A stretch of 6,258 nucleotides of DNA. Origin: Deltaproteobacteria bacterium. GTDB lineage: Bacteria > Desulfobacterota > Desulfarculia > Adiutricales > JAGVGV01. The stretch lies in the NCBI GenBank assembly GCA_020056895.1, contig JAGVGV010000124.1:1-6258 (forward strand), written 5' to 3'. The notes under the pieces were generated by a model. That model searched no databases. It had not been told where the DNA came from and worked only from the letters and a program-made list of their open reading frames with translations. Position numbers and translations under genes: made by a program. Shown in pieces: positions 1 to 5,389 of the stretch (position 1 is its first letter; each line of letters opens with the position of its first letter).

Positions 1-146
1 ACGGTCTGGCTGAGAAAGACCGGATATTTGGTGTAGGTGGAAATGTTGGGTTCCGCGGCCCCGGCCGAATGGGGGGCCAACGTCCAGAGGGCGGCGGCCA
101 GCGCGGCCAGGAGCCCAAGCCAACGACGATTCGTTCTTTTTTCCAT
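1..146 (-). CDS. pilY1: PilY1-type pilus tip adhesin, N-terminal fragment (runs off left edge)
   Basis: Only the first 48 codons are in the window. Translation from the ATG at 146 gives a basic start (MEKRTNRRW), a hydrophobic stretch rich in Leu and Ala, and a likely signal peptidase I site near HSAGA|AEPN. The mature start reads YTKYPVFLSQTV, which resembles the opening of PilY1 proteins, where a short Tyr/Pro-rich stretch ending in a Thr-Val leads into PPNVL and a von Willebrand-like domain. PilY1 is an exported, often calcium-binding protein placed at the pilus tip by the minor pilins. Two ATGs lie in tandem (149 and 146). A GGGAGG ribosome site sits 6 nt before the second but only 3 nt before the first, so 146 is preferred. 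Its A is shared with the TGA of pilX, which suggests translational coupling. The identification rests on a short stretch plus position after pilX. A different large exported protein is possible. Confidence 0.75.
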   Translation of the reverse strand, partial: MEKRTNRRWLGLLAALAAALWTLAPHSAGAAEPNISTYTKYPVFLSQT

Positions 147-721
147 CATTTGCCTCCCGCCACGCCCAGCACGTACCGGTAATACACATCCACCCGGGCA
201 TCCGAATTGGCTTGGGTGGTGCCGTACGCGTCAATGCCATAGAAAATCACGATGCCGCCCTGAGTGCCGGTCCCGGCGCCCTCGGCGCCGGAACCGAATT
301 CCACGCCGCTGCCGGCAAGCTGTTTCTGCTTGAGCCGGTCCACGTCCATGATGATGGTGTTGCGGGCCATGGGCACCGAAACATCCGGATTGACGACCGT
401 GGGGTAGATCTGGTCGCCCGCGTCGTCCTGATACCCCATGATCTCGTCGTAAAGGTCAGCGGAAAAGGTGATGCCGCTGACCGCCTGCATGCTCCCGCCG
501 TCAATGGCCGCCCTAATGTACTTGGGCGGCTGTTCGATGCCGCCGTCGGTGGCATAGAACGCCTGACGGTCCTGAGACAGATTGCTGGTGATCCGGATAT
601 CGATCCGGGAGGTGGTCATGGCCGAGGCGCCGATGATGCTCATGATGGCCATGATCAACAGGGCCACGATCAGCACCATGCCCGGCCGCTTCCGGAATTG
701 GATGATCGACTTTTTTTTCAT
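146..721 (-). CDS. pilX: PilX-type minor pilin
   Basis: A 191-residue minor pilin of the PilX family. These sit in the inner membrane before assembly and then in the priming complex at the pilus tip. A basic leader (MKKKSIIQFRKRPG) precedes a hydrophobic helix at about residues 15-35, with the likely prepilin peptidase cut at G14|M15. There is no Glu at +5, as is usual for PilX and GspK and unlike the other minor pilins here. After the helix come the family-like SRIDIRITSNLSQDRQAFY region and a C-terminal half rich in Gly (about residues 136-156) followed by a beta-type tail (GGIVIFYGIDAYG). The frame is open back to a TTG at 742, but the ATG at 721 is chosen because it gives a normal leader and follows a G-rich ribosome site. 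It starts 27 nt after pilW and ends one base into pilY1. The ATG is followed by eight A residues. Confidence 0.85.
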   Translation of the reverse strand: MKKKSIIQFRKRPGMVLIVALLIMAIMSIIGASAMTTSRIDIRITSNLSQDRQAFYATDGGIEQPPKYIRAAIDGGSMQAVSGITFSADLYDEIMGYQDDAGDQIYPTVVNPDVSVPMARNTIIMDVDRLKQKQLAGSGVEFGSGAEGAGTGTQGGIVIFYGIDAYGTTQANSDARVDVYYRYVLGVAGGK

Positions 722-748
722 TCGCGTCCCCCCCTGGTGCAACCCGGA

Positions 749-1468
749 TCAATGAGTGGAGGTTTCCAGGCCCATATTCCGCATCTGAACATAGGACTGG
801 AGTCTCCGGTTGCCGTACGTATCCCCGGTGACCGGAGCTCTGGTGGAGCCGGTCAGAGCGATGGTCACGGCCCGAATATCGTCCCGGTCGTTGGTGGTGG
901 TGGCGTCGGCTTCATTGGGCTGGCCCTGGCCGCCGTTTTCAAAGGTGTACACGAACTGGAGGGACGAAATATTCTCGGCCAGAACCACGACTTCGTCCGT
1001 TCCCGAGGTCCGGGAGACCCAGGTACGGGCCGTGTTGTCCCAATCCCAGCTCTTGCGCAGAAGCGTATTGCCATCCAGGGCATAGGTAATGGTTTCCAGG
1101 ATGCCGTCCGCGTTCGTGTCGGCCACGAAGGTCAAATTCGTTTCCGAAGCGTATTCGATCCGATCCAAAACGCCGTTGGACCAACCCTGGCTCGAAACGT
1201 CCGCGGTGATTTCATCGGGTTCACCCGACAAAAAAGTCATGGGGATGTACCCGGCCATCCGGAGTTCATGGCTCATGATCTCCATGGTGGATCGAACGTT
1301 CTGTTCGGCCGACACCACCAGGTCCTGCTTGACGTACGCCTGGTTGCTGGTGGAAAAAACCACGATCGTGCCGGCCAGAACCACCATCGCCATACCCATG
1401 GCGATGATCAGTTCCATAATCGTAAAGCCCGGCCGCCGGGAGGAAAGGCGGGAAGCACGGTGTATCAT
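749..1468 (-). CDS. pilW: PilW-type minor pilin
   Basis: A 239-residue minor pilin of the PilW family, expected to be processed by PilD and to join the tip priming complex. The leader MIHRASRLSSRRPG is followed by the prepilin cut at G14|F15 and the classical FTIMEL start, with Glu at +5. A hydrophobic helix follows at about residues 15-38, and then a helical spine with VRSTMEIMSHELRMAGY, a stretch commonly seen in PilW-like proteins. The globular part contains DTNADGILE (residues 117-125), which resembles the Asp-x-Asn-x-Asp-Gly calcium loop. The C-terminal part (VTIALTGSTRAP, RRLQSYVQMRN) also looks family-like. The ATG lies 7 nt after the pilV stop, with a weak site (AGGTG) overlapping that stop, so translation is probably coupled. 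Its length is ordinary for a short PilW. I see no frameshift. Confidence 0.85.
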   Translation of the reverse strand: MIHRASRLSSRRPGFTIMELIIAMGMAMVVLAGTIVVFSTSNQAYVKQDLVVSAEQNVRSTMEIMSHELRMAGYIPMTFLSGEPDEITADVSSQGWSNGVLDRIEYASETNLTFVADTNADGILETITYALDGNTLLRKSWDWDNTARTWVSRTSGTDEVVVLAENISSLQFVYTFENGGQGQPNEADATTTNDRDDIRAVTIALTGSTRAPVTGDTYGNRRLQSYVQMRNMGLETSTH

Positions 1469-1475
1469 GGGGCAC

Positions 1476-1976
1476 CTACCCTTGGGACCGAACGGAGGTG
1501 ATGATGACGGATTTATTGGCGGCCGCGCCCCACCGCACCCGGATGGCGATGGTTTTCATGTACGTGGTCGGCTGATTGTCGGCGATGTTCCAATCCCGGC
1601 TGTATCCGCCCAGCGCCCGGTTGGCCGGCTGCGCCTGACCGTTTTCATCGATGGGGTTGGCGATGCCGCTAACGCCGTCCGCGTTCGTATGGTCCACGGC
1701 CACCGTCCATCTGAAATCGTCCGGCGTGCCGTCGCCGTTCTGGTCCACGGTGAAATTGGCCGCGTTGTTGTCCACGAGTTGCGCGTCCGCCCAGTCGATG
1801 TTCCTTAGTTCCTCCATTTTATCCTGAGCCAAAATGGTGGCGATGGTCATCTGGTGGCTGGAATAGTTGTACCCGATCGAACTGGCCTGGAGCGCCGAAA
1901 GGGCCCACAGGGCGATGGTCATGATCACGATGGTGAACAAAACCTCCAAAATGGTGAATCCTTCCCGCTTTTTCAT
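1476..1976 (-). CDS. pilV: PilV-type minor pilin
   Basis: A 166-residue minor pilin of the PilV family. A short basic leader (MKKREG) leads to the prepilin cut at G6|F7, and the mature protein begins FTILEV with Glu at +5. A hydrophobic helix covers about residues 7-30, and LQASSIGYNYSSHQMTIATI continues the helical spine. TILAQDKMEELRN is typical of PilV. DQNGDGTPDDFRW (residues 78-90) holds an Asp-x-Asn-x-Asp-Gly loop followed by a beta strand, and the C-terminus (TIAIRVRW) is a final strand. The frame is open up to an ATG at 1997, but that one would overlap the preceding gene and add residues before the leader. The ATG at 1976 follows the purine-rich GGGGGAGGGG and is chosen. It lies 11 nt after the stop of the GspH/FimT gene. 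Its role is to build the tip complex with PilW, PilX and PilY1. Confidence 0.87.
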   Translation of the reverse strand: MKKREGFTILEVLFTIVIMTIALWALSALQASSIGYNYSSHQMTIATILAQDKMEELRNIDWADAQLVDNNAANFTVDQNGDGTPDDFRWTVAVDHTNADGVSGIANPIDENGQAQPANRALGGYSRDWNIADNQPTTYMKTIAIRVRWGAAANKSVIITSVRSQG

Positions 1977-1987
1977 GACCCCTCCCC

Positions 1988-2566
1988 CTATTCCCATTTG
2001 GCGCCATCCGAGCTTCGTTTGATGGTTACATGGCCCGCGGGTGAAATATACAGCCGCCGGAAATTGCTTCGGTTGTTCCGTACCAAAATGTACCCCGAAA
2101 CATAGGCGCCGGAATTCGCCCGGGACGCCACGCCCGAACTATCGAACCCGATCATCCATTTGGAACTTCCCAGGCCGTTGCCGTTGTCCGTGAACAGAGC
2201 GGTATACAGCGTCACGCTGGCCGGCATGGTCACTTCGGGAATGACGATGGCTTCATTGTTCCCGCCGGCATCCTTGTCCTTCCAATCGCGATTGGTATCC
2301 ATGAACCCCTTGTACTTGCCGCCGGTGGTTCCGTTGTACGCCACCGGCGTAAACTCCAGGACGCACCGGCCGTTGTTCCTCACCGCATACAACCGAGCGG
2401 ACTGAAGATCGGCCATGAGTTCGTGGGATATTCCATTGAGCCGATACGTGGGCAGATAACCAATGACCGACGGAATGGCGATCCCGGCCAGGATGGCCAC
2501 GATCCCCACCACCACCATCACTTCGGTCAGCGTAAATCCTCGTCTCGATTCGAATCGACGTTCCAT
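1988..2566 (-). CDS. fimT: GspH/FimT-type pseudopilin
   Basis: A 192-residue pseudopilin and the first gene of the operon. The leader MERRFESRRG is cut at G10|F11, and the mature start FTLTEVMVVV has Glu at +5. A hydrophobic helix follows (about 11-34) and ends in the IPSVIGYLP type of stretch usual for FimT. Next come SHELMADLQSARLYAVRNNGRCVLEF, which fits the start of the GspH domain, and DTNRDWKDKD (residues 90-99), an acidic loop in the place where relatives carry a DxNxDG-type loop. The C-terminal strands include LYISPAGHVTI, a common GspH ending. A good ribosome site, GAGG, lies 7 nt before the ATG. FimT-like pilins help initiate pilus assembly, and some bind DNA during uptake. Nothing here shows DNA binding. 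GspH of a type II secretion system is less likely, because pilV, pilW, pilX and pilY1 follow. Confidence 0.85.
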   Translation of the reverse strand: MERRFESRRGFTLTEVMVVVGIVAILAGIAIPSVIGYLPTYRLNGISHELMADLQSARLYAVRNNGRCVLEFTPVAYNGTTGGKYKGFMDTNRDWKDKDAGGNNEAIVIPEVTMPASVTLYTALFTDNGNGLGSSKWMIGFDSSGVASRANSGAYVSGYILVRNNRSNFRRLYISPAGHVTIKRSSDGAKWE

Positions 2567-2639
2567 GGCGCCACCTCGTTTCGCCGGGATCCAAACAATT
2601 CCCGTGCCATCAGCCCGGAAGGCTTCTAAGTGTATATTT

Positions 2640-2670
2640 TGTCAACAATATCTGCCTGTTTACCGTTGAC
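2640..2670 (-). promoter_or_regulatory. Possible operator and -35 element upstream of the minor-pilin operon
   Basis: GTCAAC (2641-2646) and GTTGAC (2665-2670) form a 6-bp perfect inverted repeat separated by 18 bp. On the minus strand the inner arm is part of TTGACA (2640-2645), a perfect -35 hexamer. The position 17 bp downstream reads CCTTCC, so there is no acceptable -10. TATACA lies immediately downstream of the hexamer but is too close to pair with it. The site lies about 75 nt before the first pilin ATG. It could be an activator-dependent promoter or an operator, or a chance match, since a 6-bp repeat is weak evidence. Confidence 0.3.
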
Positions 2671-2697
2671 GACCGCTTCCCCGCGCGTCCAGTGAAC

Positions 2698-2735
2698 CTA
2701 TTAATTATTTTTATATGTATCTATATGATTAATAG
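2698..2735. repeat. AT-rich inverted repeat between pilus operon and diguanylate cyclase gene
   Basis: CTATTAAT (2698-2705) is matched by ATTAATAG (2728-2735), a perfect 8-bp inverted repeat around a 22-nt, almost purely AT centre. The flanks are GC-rich, so the patch stands out sharply. It lies in the 255-nt gap (2567-2821) after the cyclase stop and before the pilin operon. It could be a stem that ends cyclase transcription, a protein-binding site, or an UP-like or easily melted element for the pilin promoter. It lacks the GC stem followed by a T-run of a standard terminator. The rest of the gap, from 2736 to 2821, shows only a 4-bp stem and no convincing terminator. Confidence 0.5.
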
Positions 2736-2821
2736 ACGGAGGCCGGCAAAATCCATGAAGATTCCGGAGCGAATGGAAACGCCAAGCGGCCAGCCTCGAG
2801 GAAATACCCTCCAGGCCATGT

Positions 2822-4345
2822 TCAAAGAAGGCAGACCCGGTTCCGGCCGGCCTTTTTCGCCTGATAAAGCGCCTTGTCCACCCGGGTGAAAACGGTTTCG
2901 CCATCGATGTCCGATTCCCGGATTTCGGTCACGCCGCAGGTGATGGTCAGGGGCACTTTACGCCCGCGGACCTTGAAATCCGTGGCGGCGATGGTCCGGC
3001 GGATCTTTTCCGCCACGTCCGTGGCCTGCCGGGCCCCGGTTTCGGGCAGCAGAATCATGAATTCGTCGCCGCCGTACCGGGCCAGAAGATCATTCTTCCG
3101 GAGCACCGGGCCGATGCCGGCCACGACCTCCTTGAGGCATTTGTCGCCGATGGCGTGGCCGAAATTATCGTTGACTTCCTTGAAAAAATCGAGATCGAAC
3201 AGGATCAGGGCGCAGGGCCGCTGGTACCTTCGGAACCGATCCAGTTCGTTCGCCAGGTATTCCTCGTAGGCAAAACGGTTGAACGCGCCGGTCAGGGCAT
3301 CGTGCTTGAGTTTCTGAATGAGGAACCGGTTTTCGTCCTGGACTTTCTTAATCTCATCATGCAAGCCGCCGAACCGCTGATTGGCGCCGGTCAGTTCCGA
3401 AGCGGCTTCTTCGGCCAGGGCTTCGTCCCGGCGGTTCTTTTCCCGAACCACCTCGCTGATGGCCGACAACTTGGCCATGACCATTTTTTTCAGCGCTTCC
3501 AACTGGTCCGCGTCCTGAACGCACTGAGCGGTCTGGTGGATTTCACCATCCATGCGCTCCGTGAATTCCTCGCTGTTGGCCTGGTTTTTTTGCCAGCAGG
3601 TTAACGACGCGGTGAGGTATTGTTCCAGTTCGGCCAACCGGGCGGCGACCTGGGCGATAAAATCGGTCGCTTTCCTTCGTTCGTCGAACAATTGGCCGGC
3701 GTACTGGCGGACCAGATTTTCCACATCCTGACGAAGGGCGAAAAAATCGTCCCACCCTTGGGCCTGGCCGATCTTCTGCCGCAACATCGTTACCCGTTCC
3801 CGGTATTCGTCGTCCAGTTCCAGATCCAGTTCGGAAATCAATTCCAGATAAGCGTTTCGGACGCCGGCGAAGGGACTGGTCTCGGGCTTACCGGCGGGTT
3901 TGCCGCCACCGGTCCGGTTCATTTCAATCTGAATGATCTCGTTTTTCACCCGCCCCAGGCTGTGTTCGACCTTTTTGAGGTCCATTTCCTCCGTAACGGC
4001 GGATCGAAGCAGAATCATGGCCTCGGCCAGACCGGTTTGGTTCGACGAATCCACCAACCGCATAATGGTCAGAAGCGCCCGGCTGAGGAGTTCACGAGTT
4101 TCGGTGGCCCGTTCGGTTTCTTCCTGGTACAGGCGGTGGTAGGTCCGCTCCTGGGAAGAATGGGTGTCTTCGGAAGCCCCCTCCCGATCGAAATGCGCGG
4201 CCAATTGATCCTGGGCGGCCAGTTCGCGGGCCACGTTTTCCACCGAAAAGGCAATGCCCCGGCCCGATAGGTCCTTCAGGGTCAACAATAAAGTACGGGC
4301 CACGCCGGAGTAATCGATCGCCATGCTTCTTCTGGGATCATTCAT
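2822..4345 (-). CDS. Soluble diguanylate cyclase with long helical N-terminal region and GGDEF domain
   Basis: A 507-residue enzyme expected to make cyclic di-GMP from two GTP in the cytoplasm. No membrane segment or signal peptide is visible. Residues 1-345 are rich in Leu, Ala, Glu, Gln and Arg with no recognised sensor domain. Residues 224-345 look like a long coiled coil that would pair two catalytic domains. The GGDEF domain covers about 346-507: it opens with HDALTGAFNR, has the metal-binding FDLDFFKEVND (383-393), and carries the signature GGDEF at 425-429. RKND at 416-419, five residues before it, is an intact RxxD product-inhibition site. The frame stays open to a TTG at 4519, but a good promoter lies inside that extension, so the ATG at 4345 is chosen, with GGGG 5 nt and GAGGTG 11 nt upstream. 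The ATG at 4324 is also possible. It resembles soluble coiled-coil cyclases such as the pole-associated DgcP in overall style only. Confidence 0.9.
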   Translation of the reverse strand: MNDPRRSMAIDYSGVARTLLLTLKDLSGRGIAFSVENVARELAAQDQLAAHFDREGASEDTHSSQERTYHRLYQEETERATETRELLSRALLTIMRLVDSSNQTGLAEAMILLRSAVTEEMDLKKVEHSLGRVKNEIIQIEMNRTGGGKPAGKPETSPFAGVRNAYLELISELDLELDDEYRERVTMLRQKIGQAQGWDDFFALRQDVENLVRQYAGQLFDERRKATDFIAQVAARLAELEQYLTASLTCWQKNQANSEEFTERMDGEIHQTAQCVQDADQLEALKKMVMAKLSAISEVVREKNRRDEALAEEAASELTGANQRFGGLHDEIKKVQDENRFLIQKLKHDALTGAFNRFAYEEYLANELDRFRRYQRPCALILFDLDFFKEVNDNFGHAIGDKCLKEVVAGIGPVLRKNDLLARYGGDEFMILLPETGARQATDVAEKIRRTIAATDFKVRGRKVPLTITCGVTEIRESDIDGETVFTRVDKALYQAKKAGRNRVCLL

Positions 4346-4462
4346 GGTGTCCCCATCACCTCGATCGTAAAATCCCGAGCCCCGTGAATAGACCATTCCG
4401 GTCGCCGGCCGAAGGGCATGTATAATAACCCTTTGGTCCCGCTTCCCCTGGAGCCATACCTT

Positions 4463-4491
4463 AGTATAAACGGTCAGGAAAAAAAGTGCAA
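4463..4491 (-). promoter_or_regulatory. Likely sigma-70 promoter of the diguanylate cyclase gene
   Basis: On the minus strand TTGCAC (4486-4491) and TATACT (4463-4468) are separated by exactly 17 bp. The -10 matches the consensus at 5 of 6 positions and the -35 at its first three. Transcription would start near 4456 and leave a leader of about 110 nt before the ATG at 4345. The promoter lies in the gap after the secreted-protein gene, so the cyclase can be expressed on its own. The leader does not resemble a GEMM c-di-GMP riboswitch by eye. Confidence 0.55.
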
Positions 4492-4527
4492 AAGCAGGGA
4501 AGCCTGAACGATGGATCAAATTCCGGA

Positions 4528-5028
4528 TTAATAACTGAACGGTTGGAGCCGAATGTCGATAATGATGATTTCAGCTTCCCCATGCGTGCTTATAAACTTG
4601 ATTTTCGGGCATCCCACGGCTGAGCAGGCTTCGCTGGGCCGCCAAAAATGGTCCGTCCAAAAACGGATGGGTTGAGCCACGTCGTCTTCCCCCCATACCG
4701 CCCGCCAGCTTCGGGGGGTTCCAGGTTGAGTTACCAACATCAGGACCCCCGCCGGCCGGGTCAGAGGCCTGATTTCCACGAACAGAGCCCGCTGCTTGCT
4801 CATTTCGAAGGATATTTCCTCGTAAAACCGGTCGTCGGTCAAACTGAGGGTGTACCCATCCCCGGGGCGGGCCACCACGCCGTGGACCAGCCGCTGCCGC
4901 TCGGACATGTAATCCCGTTCCGTAAACGGGATGGCCCATGCGGTGGGGGCGCTTAATAACAACGCCATCAGCAGGATGGCCAGCCATCCCACTCGCCGCC
5001 GGATTTTTTTGATAGAAAAAAAACGCAT
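4528..5028 (-). CDS. Small secreted protein of unknown function
   Basis: I do not recognise this 166-residue protein. It begins with a basic stretch (MRFFSIKKIRRR) and a hydrophobic run (about residues 14-30), and has a clean signal peptidase I site near APTAWA|IPF, so it should be exported to the periplasm or beyond. There is no lipobox Cys. The mature part, about 135 residues, looks beta-rich, with alternating strands such as YTLSLTDD, ALFVEIRPL and GVLMLVTQPG. It has only two cysteines, in CSAVGC, which could form a small disulphide loop. The C-terminus contains the very hydrophobic strand EIIIIDIRL. The longest open frame begins at a TTG (5043), but the ATG at 5028 has GGGAG 8 nt upstream and gives a normal signal peptide. 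It lies 182 nt upstream of the cyclase on the same strand and is divergent from the glycosylphosphotransferase gene. A shared role with either is only a guess. Confidence 0.7.
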   Translation of the reverse strand: MRFFSIKKIRRRVGWLAILLMALLLSAPTAWAIPFTERDYMSERQRLVHGVVARPGDGYTLSLTDDRFYEEISFEMSKQRALFVEIRPLTRPAGVLMLVTQPGTPRSWRAVWGEDDVAQPIRFWTDHFWRPSEACSAVGCPKIKFISTHGEAEIIIIDIRLQPFSY

Positions 5029-5177
5029 GCCGCGGGCTCCCAAGTGAAAAACCGGGTCCTCCCCACCATTTTTCCTCCGCTATCTTACCATGGCCGCCCC
5101 AAAAGGCTCCACTTCTTTCTCCCGCTCCGTGCGGGGGCCTGTTGAATGGATAACCAACACCCAAAAAGGAATCCCGG

Positions 5178-5206
5178 TTGAAGCCGGAACGTTTTCATAG
5201 TACATT
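5178..5206 (+). promoter_or_regulatory. Candidate sigma-70 promoter for the glycosylphosphotransferase gene
   Basis: TTGAAG (5178-5183) and TACATT (5201-5206) are separated by 17 bp. Each hexamer matches the consensus at 4 of 6 positions. Transcription from here would give a leader of about 175 nt that includes the 10-bp inverted repeat and both C-tracts. The match is modest and could be chance. Confidence 0.3.
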
Positions 5207-5242
5207 GCCCTTCGGAACGATCCGTCCGCCCCAACCCTGGAT

Positions 5243-5297
5243 GCGGCGAACCTTTTGGGGAGCCCCCCCTGGCCCCCCCCTGATTCCGGTTCGCCGC
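5243..5297. repeat. Perfect 10-bp inverted repeat in the glycosylphosphotransferase leader
   Basis: GCGGCGAACC (5243-5252) is matched without error by GGTTCGCCGC (5288-5297), with a 35-nt loop. The loop contains GGGG (5257-5260) followed by C7 and C8 tracts, so a second, inner G-C stem could form in RNA. The structure ends about 93 nt before the ATG at 5390. It could be an operator for a dimeric regulator or an RNA leader structure. No T-run follows it, so it is not an ordinary terminator on the plus strand. Confidence 0.6.
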
Positions 5298-5389
5298 GGC
5301 TCCAACCCGGCCGGGTCCCCCGAGCCCCACGACTGGGCCCACCGCCCGGGCGAAGCACGAAATATTCAGGTTTTTTAAAGACGTCCACC

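Larger units (their letters stand above)
5029..5389. other. Divergent intergenic region, 361 nt, no gene seen
   Basis: This stretch separates the minus-strand secreted-protein gene from the plus-strand glycosylphosphotransferase gene. Open frames exist in it, but their translations are low-complexity, rich in Pro, Gly and Arg, have no credible ribosome site, and look like products of GC-rich DNA. It holds a plus-strand promoter candidate (5178-5206), a perfect inverted repeat (5243-5297), two C-tracts (C7 at 5263-5269 and C8 at 5273-5280) and a small stem (CCCGC 5121-5125 with GCGGG 5131-5135). The small stem has no T-run on either side, so it is not a standard terminator. No convincing minus-strand promoter was found for the secreted-protein gene. 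Confidence 0.7.

Noticed and set aside
711..721. A-run just after the pilX ATG as a phase-variation switch
   Set aside because: The run is only eight A residues and encodes a Lys-rich pilin leader. That is common in prepilins and too short to argue for switching.
212..1501. Plus-strand open frame of 429 codons antisense to pilX and pilW
   Set aside because: The translation is rich in Gly, His, Arg and Val with no domain. It lies opposite two well-recognised pilins and is a by-product of GC-rich codon use.
2692..2889. Small plus-strand open frame across the AT-rich patch
   Set aside because: It has no ribosome site, overlaps the 3' end of the cyclase gene, and its hydrophobic start is a by-product of the AT-rich patch.
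3155..4270. Plus-strand open frames antisense to the diguanylate cyclase
   Set aside because: They mirror the codons of the GGDEF protein. Their Phe/Gln/Gly-rich products match no family and have no ribosome site that I could see.
4346..4456. c-di-GMP riboswitch in the cyclase leader
   Set aside because: I compared it by eye with the conserved GEMM-I core and found no match, and no alternative terminator stem is visible.
5119..5137. Short stem CCCGC/GCGGG as a rho-independent terminator
   Set aside because: There is no T-run after the stem on either strand, and no gene ends there.
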